DNA of 64,000 nt from SKLM01 sp964450435 (GTDB lineage: Bacteria > Chloroflexota > Anaerolineae > B4-G1). The notes below the pieces were generated by a model. It was not told the origin of the DNA. It was given only the letters and a program-made list of their open reading frames with translations, and ran no database searches. Positions 1 through 8,792 of this stretch are shown piece after piece; positions within the stretch are counted from its first letter, which is position 1; every line of letters starts with the position of its first letter. The stretch lies in the NCBI GenBank assembly GCA_964450435.1, contig CAYVCX010000001.1:71322-135321 (forward strand). The letters run 5' to 3'. The position numbers and the translations under genes are program-made.

Positions 1-58
1 TGAATCCCTTGGCCATAGTGCTCTCGGAACGTCCCATATTCGGATTGCGACGGCTCCG

Positions 59-87
59 ATTATACCGTAAAGGCATGAGTTGAGCAA
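59..87 (-). promoter_or_regulatory. Sigma70-type promoter firing out of the left window edge
   Basis: Read on the minus strand, TTGCTC (82-87) is followed by a 17-bp spacer and a perfect TATAAT (59-64). Transcription would begin near position 52 and leave the window to the left. The first in-frame ATG on that strand is at 35-37 and another is at 14-16, so an unseen gene probably starts here. Too little of it is present to identify. Confidence 0.55.
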
Positions 88-290
88 CGTATGGCGAACC
101 GAGTCCCCCGGACAGCGGATGCGGAGGGCGTTGAGTGAGTCATCGGAGACGGATCGGTGGGGGCGCGTGCCGCCGAATCTGGATTCTCTGGGGCGCCAGG
201 CCTATTTGGAGCCCCATTCCGCCCCCAAATGAATCTTGCCCGGCCAAACACTGTCTCGGGTGCTTTCTTTTCTACTCTCGCCACGGGTAG

Positions 291-319
291 TTGACATGAC
301 GCTGCTTGTGGGCTAACAT
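291..319 (+). promoter_or_regulatory. Promoter of the inositol-phosphate synthase gene
   Basis: A consensus TTGACA (291-296), a 17-bp spacer and TAACAT (314-319) form the best plus-strand promoter at this end. The implied untranslated leader is about 220 nt, reaching the ATG at 547. I recognise no riboswitch or other structured element in it, and I see no credible gene in 65-546. Confidence 0.7.
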
Positions 320-546
320 AGCCGCGATATCGTGACAGTCGATTCACTTGAGGGGAGTCCGGGCACAGCTTCCTCCCGCGGGGCTAGAGCTGGATGCCAG
401 GTCGTTCTAAGAAGTGGTTGAGGCCAGCTCCCCCGAGTGGCTCGCTGCGTGAGGATGTCAAGTTGCCTTCGGAGAGATAGTGTGGGATTCTCAGTAGGCC
501 CCAGTGCTTCTATGGCTTCATGGTCACCACAGGAGGTTTCAAAGCA

Positions 547-1615
547 ATGACGGAGCAGGAAAAAGTACGCGTGGCGCTTGTCGGTGTGGGAAACTGCGCC
601 TCGGCGCTGGTGCAGGGCGTTCAGTTTTACAAGGATGCCGACGACGATGCCTTCGTGCCCGGGCTGATGCACGTGAATCTGGGCGGCTATCACGTGCGCG
701 ACATTGAGTTCACCGCTGCCTTCGACATCGATCGCAATAAGGTGGGCCTCGATCTATCGGAGGCTATCTGGCAGGAGCCCAACAACACCTCCAAGTTCGC
801 CGAGGTCCCGCGGCTCGACGTGCCGGTCAGCCGGGGTATGACCCACGACGGGCTGGGCAAGTATCTGCGCAAGATGATCACCAAAGCGCCAGGGCCCACG
901 GCCGACATCGTACGCATTCTCGAGGAGACGGAGACGGACGTCGTGGTGAGCTTCCTGCCCGTGGGGAGCGAGATGGCCACGAAGTGGTACGTCGAGCAGA
1001 TCCTGGACGCTGGCTGTGGTTTGGTGAACTGCGTGCCGGTGTTCATCGCCCGGGAGGAGTACTGGCAGGGTCGCTTCGAGGAGCGGGGGCTGCCCGTGAT
1101 CGGGGATGATATCAAGAGTCAGGTCGGCGCTACTATCGTCCATCGGGTTCTGACGCGGCTGCTTCAGGATCGGGGAGTGCGGTTGGACCGGACGTATCAG
1201 TTGAACTTTGGCGGCAACATGGATTTCTACAACATGCTGGAACCAGAGCGGCTGACGTCCAAGAAGATATCCAAGACGGGGGCTGTCGTCAGTCAGCTCG
1301 ACTACGCGCTGGAGGAGGGGAACATCCATATCAGCCCGTCCGACTACGTGCCGTGGCTCACGGACCGCAAGTGGGCCCACATCCGGCTGGAGGGGACGAC
1401 GTTTGGAGAGGTTCCGCTGAGCATAGAGCTGAAGCTGGAGGTCTGGGACAGCCCCAACTCGGCTGGCGTGGTGATCGACGCCGTGCGGTGCTGCAAGCTG
1501 GCGCTGGACCGGGGTTTGAACGGGGCAATTGTCGAACCTTCGTCCTATTTTATGAAGTCGCCTCCGGTGCAGTTCACGGATGACGAGGCGCGGCGGAGGA
1601 CAGAGGCGTTTATCG
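547..1615 (+). CDS. ino1: Inositol-3-phosphate synthase, 3' end lost in the assembly gap
   Basis: Converts glucose-6-phosphate to 1L-myo-inositol-1-phosphate in an NAD-dependent cyclisation, the first step toward phosphatidylinositol lipids and inositol solutes. The N-terminus carries a Rossmann nucleotide loop (GVGNCASALVQG). The body has family signatures such as VSFLPVGS, DDIKSQVGAT and NFGGNMDFYNM, and the conserved C-terminal SYFMKSPPVQ lies just before the gap. The ATG at 547 is chosen over the in-frame ATG at 520 because AGGAGG lies at 531-536 at ideal spacing. Prokaryotic homologues are about 360 residues long and 356 are visible, so the stop codon should lie a few codons into the N run. 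The open frame after the gap has no family similarity and should not be joined to it. Confidence 0.93.
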
Positions 1616-1715
1616 NNNNNNNNNNNNNNNNNNNNNNNNNNNNNNNNNNNNNNNNNNNNNNNNNNNNNNNNNNNNNNNNNNNNNNNNNNNNNNNNNNNNN
1701 NNNNNNNNNNNNNNN
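1616..1715. other. Scaffold gap, 100 N
   Basis: Exactly 100 consecutive N, the usual placeholder for a gap of unknown length. It hides the 3' end of the inositol-phosphate synthase gene and possibly other sequence before the sugar kinase. Between the gap and 1908 I see only a plausible leader for the next gene. Confidence 0.99.
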
Positions 1716-1908
1716 CGGTCCTCTATCGAGACTGGAAGGCAGTCACGGTAGTCGGCCGAGCCTCCTGTTCTTGCGTTTGAGAAGGGCAACCTCTGGTGGG
1801 CAGCCGTCCCGCGTGGATGCCGGCGGGGGGTGACCTTTAGACCATAGGCGGCGCCGGTCAGCAGGGCGTTGGCCGGGAGGCTGCAGCCTGTTAAGGGGGA
1901 AACACCTG

Positions 1909-3432
1909 ATGCCTGAGCACGTCGAAGGGCCTCTGATTCTGGGATTGGACATCGGCACGTCCTCGGTGAGAGCGCTGCTCTTTGACGGCGTGGGGCGTGC
2001 TGTACCCAGCGTGATGGCCCGCCGTTCGTACGAGCTCCACACTACGATGGAGGGGGCCGCCGAGGCGGACCCCGACGAGCTGTTGGACTGCACGTGGGCA
2101 TGCATTGACGAGCTGCTGGATCGCGCTGGATTCCTGAGCGAAGGGATCAGCGGTGTGGCAGCGTGCACGTTTGTGAGCAACGTTCTGGGCGTCGACGCCG
2201 CGGGCCGGGCGGTAACTCCCCTGATGACCTACGCAGATACCCGGTCGGCAGATCAGGCAGACCAGCTACGGCAACAGCTCGACGAGCTGGCCGTGCACCA
2301 GCGTACCGGCTGTCTGTTCCACAGCAGCTATCTGCCGGCCCAACTTCGCTGGCTTGCCCATACCCGACCTGAAGTCTTCGAGGACGCCGTGCGGTGGATG
2401 TCGATTGGCGAGTATATGGAGGGGAGGTTGTTTCCGACAGGACACGGGAATCGCCGTGAGACCGCAGTGAGTTATTCGGTTGCCTCGTGGACGGGTCTGC
2501 TGAACCGCCGGACGCTCGCATGGGATGGGCCGCTGCTGGAGGTGCTGCCCATCGACGTGGAACAACTGTCGGCGCTGGTGGATGTGGATGAGCCACGCCG
2601 CGGTCTGCGGCATCCGTTTGCCGGGCGCTGGCCGGCCCTGCGTGATGTGCCCTGGTTTCCAGCGGTTGGTGACGGAGCGGCGGCCAACATCGGCAGTGGT
2701 TGCGTGACACCGGATACGGTGGCGCTGACGATGGGCAGCACGACCGCTGTACGGATCGTTACTGCGGATAAGGTGGGATATGTGCCTCGGGGTCTGTTCT
2801 GCTATCGCGTAGACCGGCAGCGCTCGCTGCCCGGGGGTGCCCTGAGCGAAGGCGGGAACGTGTTCGCGTGGATGCGGAAGACGCTGGGAATGTCAGATCG
2901 ACGCAATCTGGACGCTTCTCTGGCAGGGATGGAGCCGGATGGTCACGGTCTGACCATTCTTCCCTTCCTGGCGGGAGAGCGGAGCCCCGGCTGGGCCGGA
3001 GACGCGCGGGCGACGGTTCATGGGTTGACTCTGGCGACCACCCCGCTGGACATCCTCCGCGCCGCCATGGAGGCGGTGGCCTATCGCATCGCTGCGGTTT
3101 TTGAGCGCCTGGGGCCCCTGCTGCCGGACGATCTCCAGATAGTGGCGAGCGGCGGCGCGCTGTTGAGTTCGCCGGTGTGGCTTCAGATCGTGGCTGATGT
3201 TCTGGGGCAGCCGGTGGTGCCGTCGCGGGTTGGGGAAGCGTCGGCGCGAGGGGCGGCTCTGCTGGCGCTGGAGGCGCTGGGAGCCCTAGGTGATCTGAGG
3301 GAGGTGCCGCCCCCTGTGGGGGAGTTGGTCGCTCCCGATCGAGGGCGGCACGCGAAATACCGGAGGGCGATGGAGCGTCAAACGGCGCTCTATGAGACCC
3401 TCGTAGGACAACCGGACAGGGATCGCGGCTAA
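1909..3432 (+). CDS. FGGY-family carbohydrate kinase, gluconokinase-like
   Basis: A 507-residue sugar kinase that phosphorylates a sugar or sugar acid with ATP. The N-terminal FGGY domain begins with the phosphate-binding loop LGLDIGTSSVRALLFD (about residues 10-25). The C-terminal FGGY domain has the catalytic-aspartate region VGDGAAANIGSG (about 254-265), the nucleotide loop LTMGSTTAVR and the late glycine motif ASGGALLSS. GDGAAANIGSGC most resembles the gluconokinase branch, but xylulose or another pentulose cannot be excluded. The ATG at 1909 has a GGGGGA ribosome site 10-15 nt upstream. No transporter or regulator lies beside it to suggest the substrate. Confidence 0.85.
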   Translation: MPEHVEGPLILGLDIGTSSVRALLFDGVGRAVPSVMARRSYELHTTMEGAAEADPDELLDCTWACIDELLDRAGFLSEGISGVAACTFVSNVLGVDAAGRAVTPLMTYADTRSADQADQLRQQLDELAVHQRTGCLFHSSYLPAQLRWLAHTRPEVFEDAVRWMSIGEYMEGRLFPTGHGNRRETAVSYSVASWTGLLNRRTLAWDGPLLEVLPIDVEQLSALVDVDEPRRGLRHPFAGRWPALRDVPWFPAVGDGAAANIGSGCVTPDTVALTMGSTTAVRIVTADKVGYVPRGLFCYRVDRQRSLPGGALSEGGNVFAWMRKTLGMSDRRNLDASLAGMEPDGHGLTILPFLAGERSPGWAGDARATVHGLTLATTPLDILRAAMEAVAYRIAAVFERLGPLLPDDLQIVASGGALLSSPVWLQIVADVLGQPVVPSRVGEASARGAALLALEALGALGDLREVPPPVGELVAPDRGRHAKYRRAMERQTALYETLVGQPDRDRG

Positions 3433-3437
3433 CGAAC

Positions 3438-3578
3438 CTACGGAACCGGACCTGCCAATCCCGCGGGAGCGACCGCGGCGAGCAACAGCGCGACCGCCGC
3501 TGCGCTCAGAGCGGTGACAATCAGAAGGCGGCGCACACGTTCCACGAAAGGCTCCTGTGGCTGGCTGCGACGTACCAT
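3438..3578 (-). CDS. Small single-pass membrane protein, unknown
   Basis: An open frame of 46 residues whose second half (about residues 17-40, RLLIVTALSAAAVALLLAAV) is one strongly hydrophobic helix after a basic N-terminus. That makes it a plausible single-pass or signal-anchored peptide. A minus-strand TATAAT lies upstream at 3627-3632, about 50 nt before the ATG, but I find no good -35 box or ribosome site. It sits between the convergent sugar kinase gene and the downstream end of the kor operon. It has no recognisable family and could be a chance frame. Confidence 0.35.
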   Translation of the reverse strand: MVRRSQPQEPFVERVRRLLIVTALSAAAVALLLAAVAPAGLAGPVP

Positions 3579-3679
3579 TTTCTGGGCGTGGCGGACGACA
3601 GGCGGCCACGCTGACCTTGTGTGGCGATTATACCACAAGCGGCACGCCGCCTTCTATAGTACGATGGTACTGACTTGTG

Positions 3680-4219
3680 CTACTTCTTGATTCGTTGCGC
3701 TTCCTCGTACCCCGCCGCCAGAGCCCGCCGGTTCAGCTCCTCCGTCCCTGGGGGCGCGTGAGCTCTCACCGCTGCCTCCAGTGACTCCCGGGAGACGATG
3801 CCTGTCAGCCCTGCTAGCAGGCCGAGCCCGACGACGTTGGCCGTTATCGCTCGCTCGGTGGCCTTTCGTGCCACGGAGGTAAGAGGAACGCGCACGGCCT
3901 GCGTTGTCGACGCGCGACTGACGTGGTCGGAGTCCAGGACCAGCAGCCCCCCATTGCGTGTATCAGCACCATAGCGATCACAGGCCTCTTGACTCATGCA
4001 CAGCGTGATGTGCGGCTCAAGCACCTTTGGATAGTCGATCTCGGCTTCAGCGATCACCACCTCGGAGCGGCTGGCGCCACCGCGGGCCTCTGGCCCGTAG
4101 GATTGGGTCTGCACCACGGTCTTGCCCTCGTGAATGGCGGCCTCGGCCAGGATGATACCCGCGAGGATCGCGCCCTGCCCGCCGGTGCCGGCCAGTCGCA
4201 CTTCGTAGCGGCCGGCCAT
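3680..4219 (-). CDS. korC: 2-oxoacid:ferredoxin oxidoreductase, gamma subunit
   Basis: The gamma (CoA-handling, POR/KOR-C) subunit of a four-subunit 2-oxoacid:ferredoxin oxidoreductase, probably 2-oxoglutarate-specific. The 179-residue protein opens with the family motif LAGTGGQGAILAG (residues 9-21) and carries QTQSYGPEARGGASRS (38-53), both typical of this subunit. Its ATG overlaps the TGA of the beta subunit at 4219-4221, so translation is probably coupled. It is the last gene of the kor operon. Branched-chain or pyruvate specificity cannot be excluded from sequence alone. Confidence 0.9.
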   Translation of the reverse strand: MAGRYEVRLAGTGGQGAILAGIILAEAAIHEGKTVVQTQSYGPEARGGASRSEVVIAEAEIDYPKVLEPHITLCMSQEACDRYGADTRNGGLLVLDSDHVSRASTTQAVRVPLTSVARKATERAITANVVGLGLLAGLTGIVSRESLEAAVRAHAPPGTEELNRRALAAGYEEAQRIKK

Positions 4220-5058
4220 CAGGAAACCTCCTGCTGTGCTTTCTCGATGATCTGATCGTAGAGCTGAGTGTACTCGATGGTGTCCCGGTCTGCGAAGACG
4301 CCGCGGACGATCTTGCCCTGTTTCTCGTCCTCGCTCATGTCCTCGGCCTGTTTCCGGCTCACGCTCTGTTCTTTGAGCTGCCTCATCATGTCCGACGCGG
4401 TGCCCCAGCGATTGATGCGGCCCAACGTGGTGTGGCAGTAGGTGACGGCCTCGACCAGGGCGAAACCCTCCTTGACGATGGCCTGTGCGAGGTAGCGTTC
4501 CAGCTCTTGAACGTGATACACGGTGCTCCGAGCCACGTAGGAGGCGCCGGCCGTGGTCGCCAGCTCTGCGATGGGGAACTGCTCCTCGATGTGGCCGTAG
4601 GGCGTGGTCGCGGTCTTGATCCCGAAGGGGGTGGTGGGCGAGTGCTGTCCGCCCGTCATCCCGTAGGCGGAGTTGTTGACCACTATGGCGGTCAGTCCGA
4701 CGTTCCGGCGGGCGGCGTGGATGAAATGGTTCCCGCCGATAGCCAGGGCGTCGCCGTCTCCCATGACGACCAGGACCTTCATGTGTGGCTGGACCATCTT
4801 CAGGCCGGTGGCGAAGGCGAGGGCCCTGCCGTGCGTGGTGTGCATGGTGTTGAAGTCAACGTAGACCGGCATGCGGCCGGTGCATCCGATGCCCGAGATC
4901 ATCGCGACATCGTTCTTATCGAGCTGCAGCCCTTCGACGGCGCGGATGATCGCTCCCAGGACGATCCCGATGCCGCAGCCTGCGCACCAGACGTTGGGGA
5001 ACCTCTTGCTGTGACGCAGATAGCGCTGATGCAGGCGTGACTCGCTTTGTTGTTTCAT
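4219..5058 (-). CDS. korB: 2-oxoacid:ferredoxin oxidoreductase, beta (thiamine diphosphate) subunit
   Basis: The 279-residue catalytic subunit binding thiamine diphosphate and an iron-sulfur cluster. WCAGCGIGI near residues 24-32 supplies cluster cysteines. The thiamine diphosphate motif runs from MGDGDALAIGGNH (about 98-110) to VVNNSAYGMTGGQ. TTPFGIKTATTPYG is characteristic of the KorB branch. It overlaps korA by four bases (ATGA at 5055-5058) and korC at its 3' end. With the alpha and gamma subunits and the ferredoxin it decarboxylates a 2-oxoacid to the acyl-CoA while reducing ferredoxin, a hallmark of anaerobic or reductive-TCA metabolism. Confidence 0.92.
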   Translation of the reverse strand: MKQQSESRLHQRYLRHSKRFPNVWCAGCGIGIVLGAIIRAVEGLQLDKNDVAMISGIGCTGRMPVYVDFNTMHTTHGRALAFATGLKMVQPHMKVLVVMGDGDALAIGGNHFIHAARRNVGLTAIVVNNSAYGMTGGQHSPTTPFGIKTATTPYGHIEEQFPIAELATTAGASYVARSTVYHVQELERYLAQAIVKEGFALVEAVTYCHTTLGRINRWGTASDMMRQLKEQSVSRKQAEDMSEDEKQGKIVRGVFADRDTIEYTQLYDQIIEKAQQEVS

Positions 5059-6200
5059 ATCGCTCTCTCCAGGTCTTCGATGGCGGCGACGATCTCTGCC
5101 GGTTGTATCATCTCTCCGTCGGCGCGATTCACCCGCCGGACTTTGTGGCGCCCTATCACACGCTCCACCTCCAGGGTCAGCTGGCCCCGGTTGAGCTCCG
5201 GGACCACCACGTGATGGAGGCGCGAAGCGGCGTGGTCGACCACCTCCTCGGCGAACGGCCAGATCGTCTTGAGCTGGAGAAGACCGACGCGACGTCCCCG
5301 TTCTCGTGCCTGTCTTACCGCGTGCCGTGCAGAGCGGGCCGCACCGCCGTAGGCGATGACCAACGTGTCAGCATCGTCGATACCGTCGGCGTCATAAGAG
5401 AGAATGTCGGAGAGACTGCGATCGATCTTGTCGAAGATTCGCTTCAGCCAGGGTCGAATCTCGTCTGGGCGGTCGGTTGGATAGCCGCGCTCGTCGTGGT
5501 GGAGCCCGGTGACGTGGTAGCGATATCCTTTGCCAAAAGGAACAAGTGGGGGCACGTTGACGTTGGGCCCCTTGGGGAAATTCTCAAACGGCTTGTACCA
5601 CTCGGGTGGGACCCGCGTCTCGGTCCGCTGTTCCACTTCGAGGGTGGCTGGCTCGGGCAACGCCACCTGCTCGCGCATGTGGCCGACCAGCTCGTCCATC
5701 AACAGAATCACCGGTGTCCGATACCGCTCGGCCAGGTTAAATGCCTGCACCGTCAGATCGAAAGCCTCCCGGACGGTGGACGGGGAGAGAGCTATGATGG
5801 GATGATCCCCGTGGGTGCCCCAGCGCGCCTGCATCACGTCGCCCTGGGAAGGGCTGGTAGGGCGCCCGGTGGAGGGTCCCAGTCGTTGCACATCGACGAT
5901 GACGCACGGAATCTCTGCCATTGCCGCGTAGCCGATATTCTCCTGCATCAGGCTGAAACCCGGCCCGGAGGTAGCCGTCATCGCCTTGGCCCCACCGACA
6001 GACGCGCCGATGACGGCTGCCATGGACGCGATCTCGTCCTCCATCTGAATGAACTTGCCACCGACCTGGGGCAGGCGCCGGGACAGCGTCTCGGCGATCT
6101 CGGTGGCGGGTGTGATGGGATACCCGGCGAAGAAGCGGCATCCTGCGGCTACGGCCGCCTCGGCGCAAGCTTCGTCGCCCTGCATCAGTTTTGCGGTCAT
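5055..6200 (-). CDS. korA: 2-oxoacid:ferredoxin oxidoreductase, alpha subunit
   Basis: The 381-residue alpha subunit. It has the pyrimidine-binding domain of the thiamine enzyme, beginning with GYPITPATEIAE (about residues 26-37), followed by MEDEIASMAAVIGAS and TSGPGFSLMQENIGYA, then the C-terminal transketolase-like domain. The order ferredoxin, alpha, beta, gamma on one strand with 4-bp overlaps at every junction matches KorDABC operons of archaea and anaerobic bacteria. The upstream ferredoxin gene overlaps it at 6197-6200, so equimolar synthesis by coupling is likely. Substrate choice (2-oxoglutarate rather than pyruvate) is inferred from family resemblance. Confidence 0.92.
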   Translation of the reverse strand: MTAKLMQGDEACAEAAVAAGCRFFAGYPITPATEIAETLSRRLPQVGGKFIQMEDEIASMAAVIGASVGGAKAMTATSGPGFSLMQENIGYAAMAEIPCVIVDVQRLGPSTGRPTSPSQGDVMQARWGTHGDHPIIALSPSTVREAFDLTVQAFNLAERYRTPVILLMDELVGHMREQVALPEPATLEVEQRTETRVPPEWYKPFENFPKGPNVNVPPLVPFGKGYRYHVTGLHHDERGYPTDRPDEIRPWLKRIFDKIDRSLSDILSYDADGIDDADTLVIAYGGAARSARHAVRQARERGRRVGLLQLKTIWPFAEEVVDHAASRLHHVVVPELNRGQLTLEVERVIGRHKVRRVNRADGEMIQPAEIVAAIEDLERAI

Positions 6201-6493
6201 TCCGTCTCCTCTGCTGATTCGACATCGGACGCGTCATCCTTCCGGTCCACGTCCGAGACGAAGATGGCGAAGTCTGGGCAGTGGCGCTCGCACCAGCGGC
6301 ACGCGGTGCACCTCTCGCCACGGGCCACGATGACCCGCCCGTCGTCTCCACGCTCGAGCACGTCCATAGGACAGAAGTCGACGCAAAGACTACAACCTTT
6401 GCACCAGTTAGGGAAGACGGTGACGTGACCGCGGGGGAGCTGACGTTTGCGTCTTGAATCCCTCGTCTGTTGAGTGGCGCTTTCTTCAGTCAC
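6197..6493 (-). CDS. korD: 2-oxoacid:ferredoxin oxidoreductase, delta (2x[4Fe-4S] ferredoxin) subunit
   Basis: A 98-residue ferredoxin-type subunit with two CxxCxxCxxxCP motifs, WCKGCSLCVDFCP and CTACRWCERHCP, which should bind two [4Fe-4S] clusters and pass electrons from the catalytic subunits to free ferredoxin. It is the first gene of the kor operon and starts at a GTG with AGGTGAG about 9 nt upstream. The N-terminal 22 residues are basic and look disordered, and the C-terminal tail is very acidic. I found no convincing -35/-10 pair upstream; the operon promoter lies somewhere in 6494-6700. Confidence 0.92.
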   Translation of the reverse strand: MTEESATQQTRDSRRKRQLPRGHVTVFPNWCKGCSLCVDFCPMDVLERGDDGRVIVARGERCTACRWCERHCPDFAIFVSDVDRKDDASDVESAEETE

Positions 6494-7011
6494 AAGAATT
6501 AACTCACCTAGTTGAAGACTGCCTGACGGGCTGTGGCTTGGATTCCCGCTTCCGCAGAAGCGGGTGGCGAGCAGATATTATCGCATGGAAGTTGGTAACG
6601 TGCCAGTAAAGAGAGGGGGATAGCGCAGGTTCCGATGAGACGGCGTGGGTCCTCGACAGAAATGTTACCATTCGGCAGCGCGTGCGACTTTAGTCACTGA
6701 CGTCTGACCGGTCGTTGTGGTATACTCCAGACAGAGAATCGGAGCGGCGGCAGTCTTGGCACGCAGCCGCAGGATAGAGGACTCGCCGCTCCCGGCCCGG
6801 CGGGCAGCGGCTGCAGCGTGCGGGTCACAGCCCACGGATCACGAGGTCGGTGACTGTGGCTCGAAGGGTCTGGTGGGCTGAGATCGAGTGGCCCGCGACC
6901 CGGTTCGTGAGTGAGTGCCCGTCTGAGACGGCACGTGCCGTTGCGGAATCGGTGGGAGCCATAGGGGACGTCCCACCTGTGTATAATACATAGGCTGAGA
7001 GGAGAACGCAT
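6494..7011. other. 518-bp divergent intergenic region between the kor operon and hcp
   Basis: I see no credible gene here. It holds a perfect hairpin at 6545-6564 (8-bp arms CCCGCTTC/GAAGCGGG, 4-nt loop) near the kor side. It also has a TATACT at 6721-6726 without a clear -35, and the TATAAT at 6982-6987 that probably serves hcp. Both flanking genes act in anaerobic redox metabolism, so oxygen- or NO-responsive sites might be expected, but I recognise no palindromic operator with confidence. Confidence 0.5.
6982..6987 (+). promoter_or_regulatory. -10 element of the hcp promoter
   Basis: TATAAT at 6982-6987 is followed about 25 nt later by the hcp start with GAGAGGAG (6997-7004) between. No TTG-type -35 is present at normal spacing, so activation by a regulator is possible. 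The implied leader is very short. Confidence 0.45.
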
Positions 7012-8673
7012 ATGAATATGAATATGTTCTGTTACCAATGCCAGGAGGCTGCAGCGAATGAGGGGTGCACCACGCGGGGCGTCTGTGGGAAGACGCCCGA
7101 CGTGGCGCACCTGCAAGATCTGCTCCTGTGGCTCTTGAGGGGGCTTTCGATATGTGCCAGCAGAGCCACCGAGGAGGGCATCTCTGATACGGAGGTGGGC
7201 CGGTTCATCGGTCAGGCGCTGTTTGCGACGGTGACCAACGTGAACTTCGACCCGGCCCGCTTTGCTGAGTGGGTGGAGAGGACGCTGGAACTCCGGGAAC
7301 GCATGAGAGGTCAGATCGAGACAGCTCCGCCGGAAGGGCTGCCCGAGATGGTCACGTGGATGCCCGAGACGGAGGACCTGGATGAGCTGATTGAGAAGGG
7401 ATCCTCTGTGGGAGTTCTTGCCGAGCCGGACCTGGACGAGGACGTGCGCTCGCTGCGAGAGCTGCTCACCTATGGGCTCAAGGGGTTAGCTGCCTACACG
7501 GATCATGCCAGGATTCTGGGCTATACCGACGACGCCCTATTCGGCTTCCTGCGGGAAGGTCTACTGATCACCACGGACGACGAGGCGTCGGTGGACGAGT
7601 TGGTGGGCAAGGTGCTCGAATGTGGAGAGATGGGGGTCCGTGCCATGGCCCTGCTGGATGAGGCAAACACCTCGACGTTCGGTCATCCCGAGCCGACCGA
7701 AGTCAATCTGGCGGTGGGCGATCGTCCCGGGATCTTGGTCAGCGGTCACGACTTGCTGGATCTGGCCGAGTTGCTCCAGCAGACGGAGGGCACCGGCGTA
7801 GACGTTTACACCCACGGCGAGATGCTGCCCGCGAATGCGTATCCCGCTTTCAAGAGGTATTCACACCTGGTGGGCAATTACGGCGGTTCCTGGTGGCACC
7901 AGCGGGAGGAGTTCGAGAAGTTCAACGGCGCGATCCTGATGACCACCAACTGCCTGGTGGGGCCGAGAGACAGCTACCGCGACCGGATATTCACTACCGG
8001 CCTGGTCGGCTGGCCTGGCCTGAAGCATATCCCGGACCGGGAGAACGGAGGGCAGAAGGATTTCTCGCCGGTGGTGCAGGTGGCCCTGGAGTCGGAGAGT
8101 CCGGAACAGCTAGAGACCGGGGCAATCCCGATCGGATTCGCGCACAACGCGGTGTTGAGCATGGCCGATAATGTCGTAGAAGCAGTCAAGAGCGGTGCGC
8201 TGAAGCGCTTCGTCGTGATGGCCGGTTGCGATGGGCGTCACAGGACGCGGGAGTACTACACGGAGGTAGCCGAGGCTCTACCCGACGATACGGCCATCCT
8301 GACGGCGGGCTGTGCCAAGTACCGGTACAACAAATTGGACCTGGGAGAGGTTGATGGGATCCCCCGGATACTGGATGCCGGCCAATGCAACGACTCGTAC
8401 TCGCTGGTCGTGATTGCGCAGAAGCTGGCCGAGGCGTTCGGTGTTGATGATCTTAACGAGCTTCCTATCTCGTATGATCTCGCGTGGTACGAGCAGAAGG
8501 CAGTGATTGTCTTGCTGGCCCTTCTGTCCTTGGGCGTCAAACATATCCGTCTCGGTCCGACGCTCCCGGCCTTCGTCTCAGCGGGCGTCCAGCGAGTCCT
8601 GGTGGAGAAACTCGACCTTAAGCCGACCGAGACGGTGGAACAGGACGTAGCTGCAATCCTGGCCGGGGAGTAG
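7012..8673 (+). CDS. hcp: Hybrid cluster protein (hydroxylamine reductase type)
   Basis: A 553-residue iron-sulfur protein historically called hydroxylamine reductase. In characterised bacteria it protects against nitric oxide and reactive nitrogen species. The N-terminal cysteines are spaced C-x2-C-x8-C-x5-C (residues 7, 10, 19, 25), as in the Desulfovibrio-type protein that binds a [4Fe-4S] cluster, not the enterobacterial [2Fe-2S] type. Hybrid-cluster ligand regions follow, including THGEMLPANAYP, TTNCLVGP, GCDGRH, TAGCAKYRYN and DAGQCNDSYS. The ATG at 7012 is best supported by GGAG at 7001-7004. No hcr-type reductase is adjacent. Confidence 0.95.
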   Translation: MNMNMFCYQCQEAAANEGCTTRGVCGKTPDVAHLQDLLLWLLRGLSICASRATEEGISDTEVGRFIGQALFATVTNVNFDPARFAEWVERTLELRERMRGQIETAPPEGLPEMVTWMPETEDLDELIEKGSSVGVLAEPDLDEDVRSLRELLTYGLKGLAAYTDHARILGYTDDALFGFLREGLLITTDDEASVDELVGKVLECGEMGVRAMALLDEANTSTFGHPEPTEVNLAVGDRPGILVSGHDLLDLAELLQQTEGTGVDVYTHGEMLPANAYPAFKRYSHLVGNYGGSWWHQREEFEKFNGAILMTTNCLVGPRDSYRDRIFTTGLVGWPGLKHIPDRENGGQKDFSPVVQVALESESPEQLETGAIPIGFAHNAVLSMADNVVEAVKSGALKRFVVMAGCDGRHRTREYYTEVAEALPDDTAILTAGCAKYRYNKLDLGEVDGIPRILDAGQCNDSYSLVVIAQKLAEAFGVDDLNELPISYDLAWYEQKAVIVLLALLSLGVKHIRLGPTLPAFVSAGVQRVLVEKLDLKPTETVEQDVAAILAGE

Positions 8674-8760
8674 CTCGTCCAGGGAGGGAAGGGGGGTGTC
8701 AGGCCGTCGGCCGCTTTGCTTGGAGACGGCGGTTCGATTCCCCGGTGTGACCTGTGAAGG

Positions 8761-8792
8761 AAGAGGCCTCACCGATCCGGTGAGGCCTCTTT
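8761..8792. terminator. Bidirectional terminator between hcp and the phosphodiesterase gene
   Basis: A perfect 14-bp inverted repeat (8761-8774 and 8778-8791) with a 3-nt ATC loop, flanked by TTT on the plus side. It lies between two convergent genes. The stop codon (8769-8771) and the last few codons of the minus-strand phosphodiesterase gene lie inside the hairpin. Confidence 0.85.

Noticed and set aside
1716..1833. Continuation of the inositol-phosphate synthase frame after the N gap
   Set aside because: The conserved protein ends just before the gap; the residues after it show no family similarity and the frame across 100 N is arbitrary.
5037..6428. 463-codon plus-strand frame opposite korA/korD
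   Set aside because: It lies antisense to clearly conserved kor genes and has no family similarity; a GC-rich shadow frame.
6545..6564. Intrinsic terminator in the kor-hcp intergenic region
   Set aside because: A perfect 8-bp hairpin, but it lies upstream of both divergent genes and lacks a T run on either side.
8700..8757. Complete tRNA gene suggested by a TTCGATT T-loop
   Set aside because: Acceptor arms pair imperfectly and the total length is about 58 nt; no anticodon arm can be drawn.
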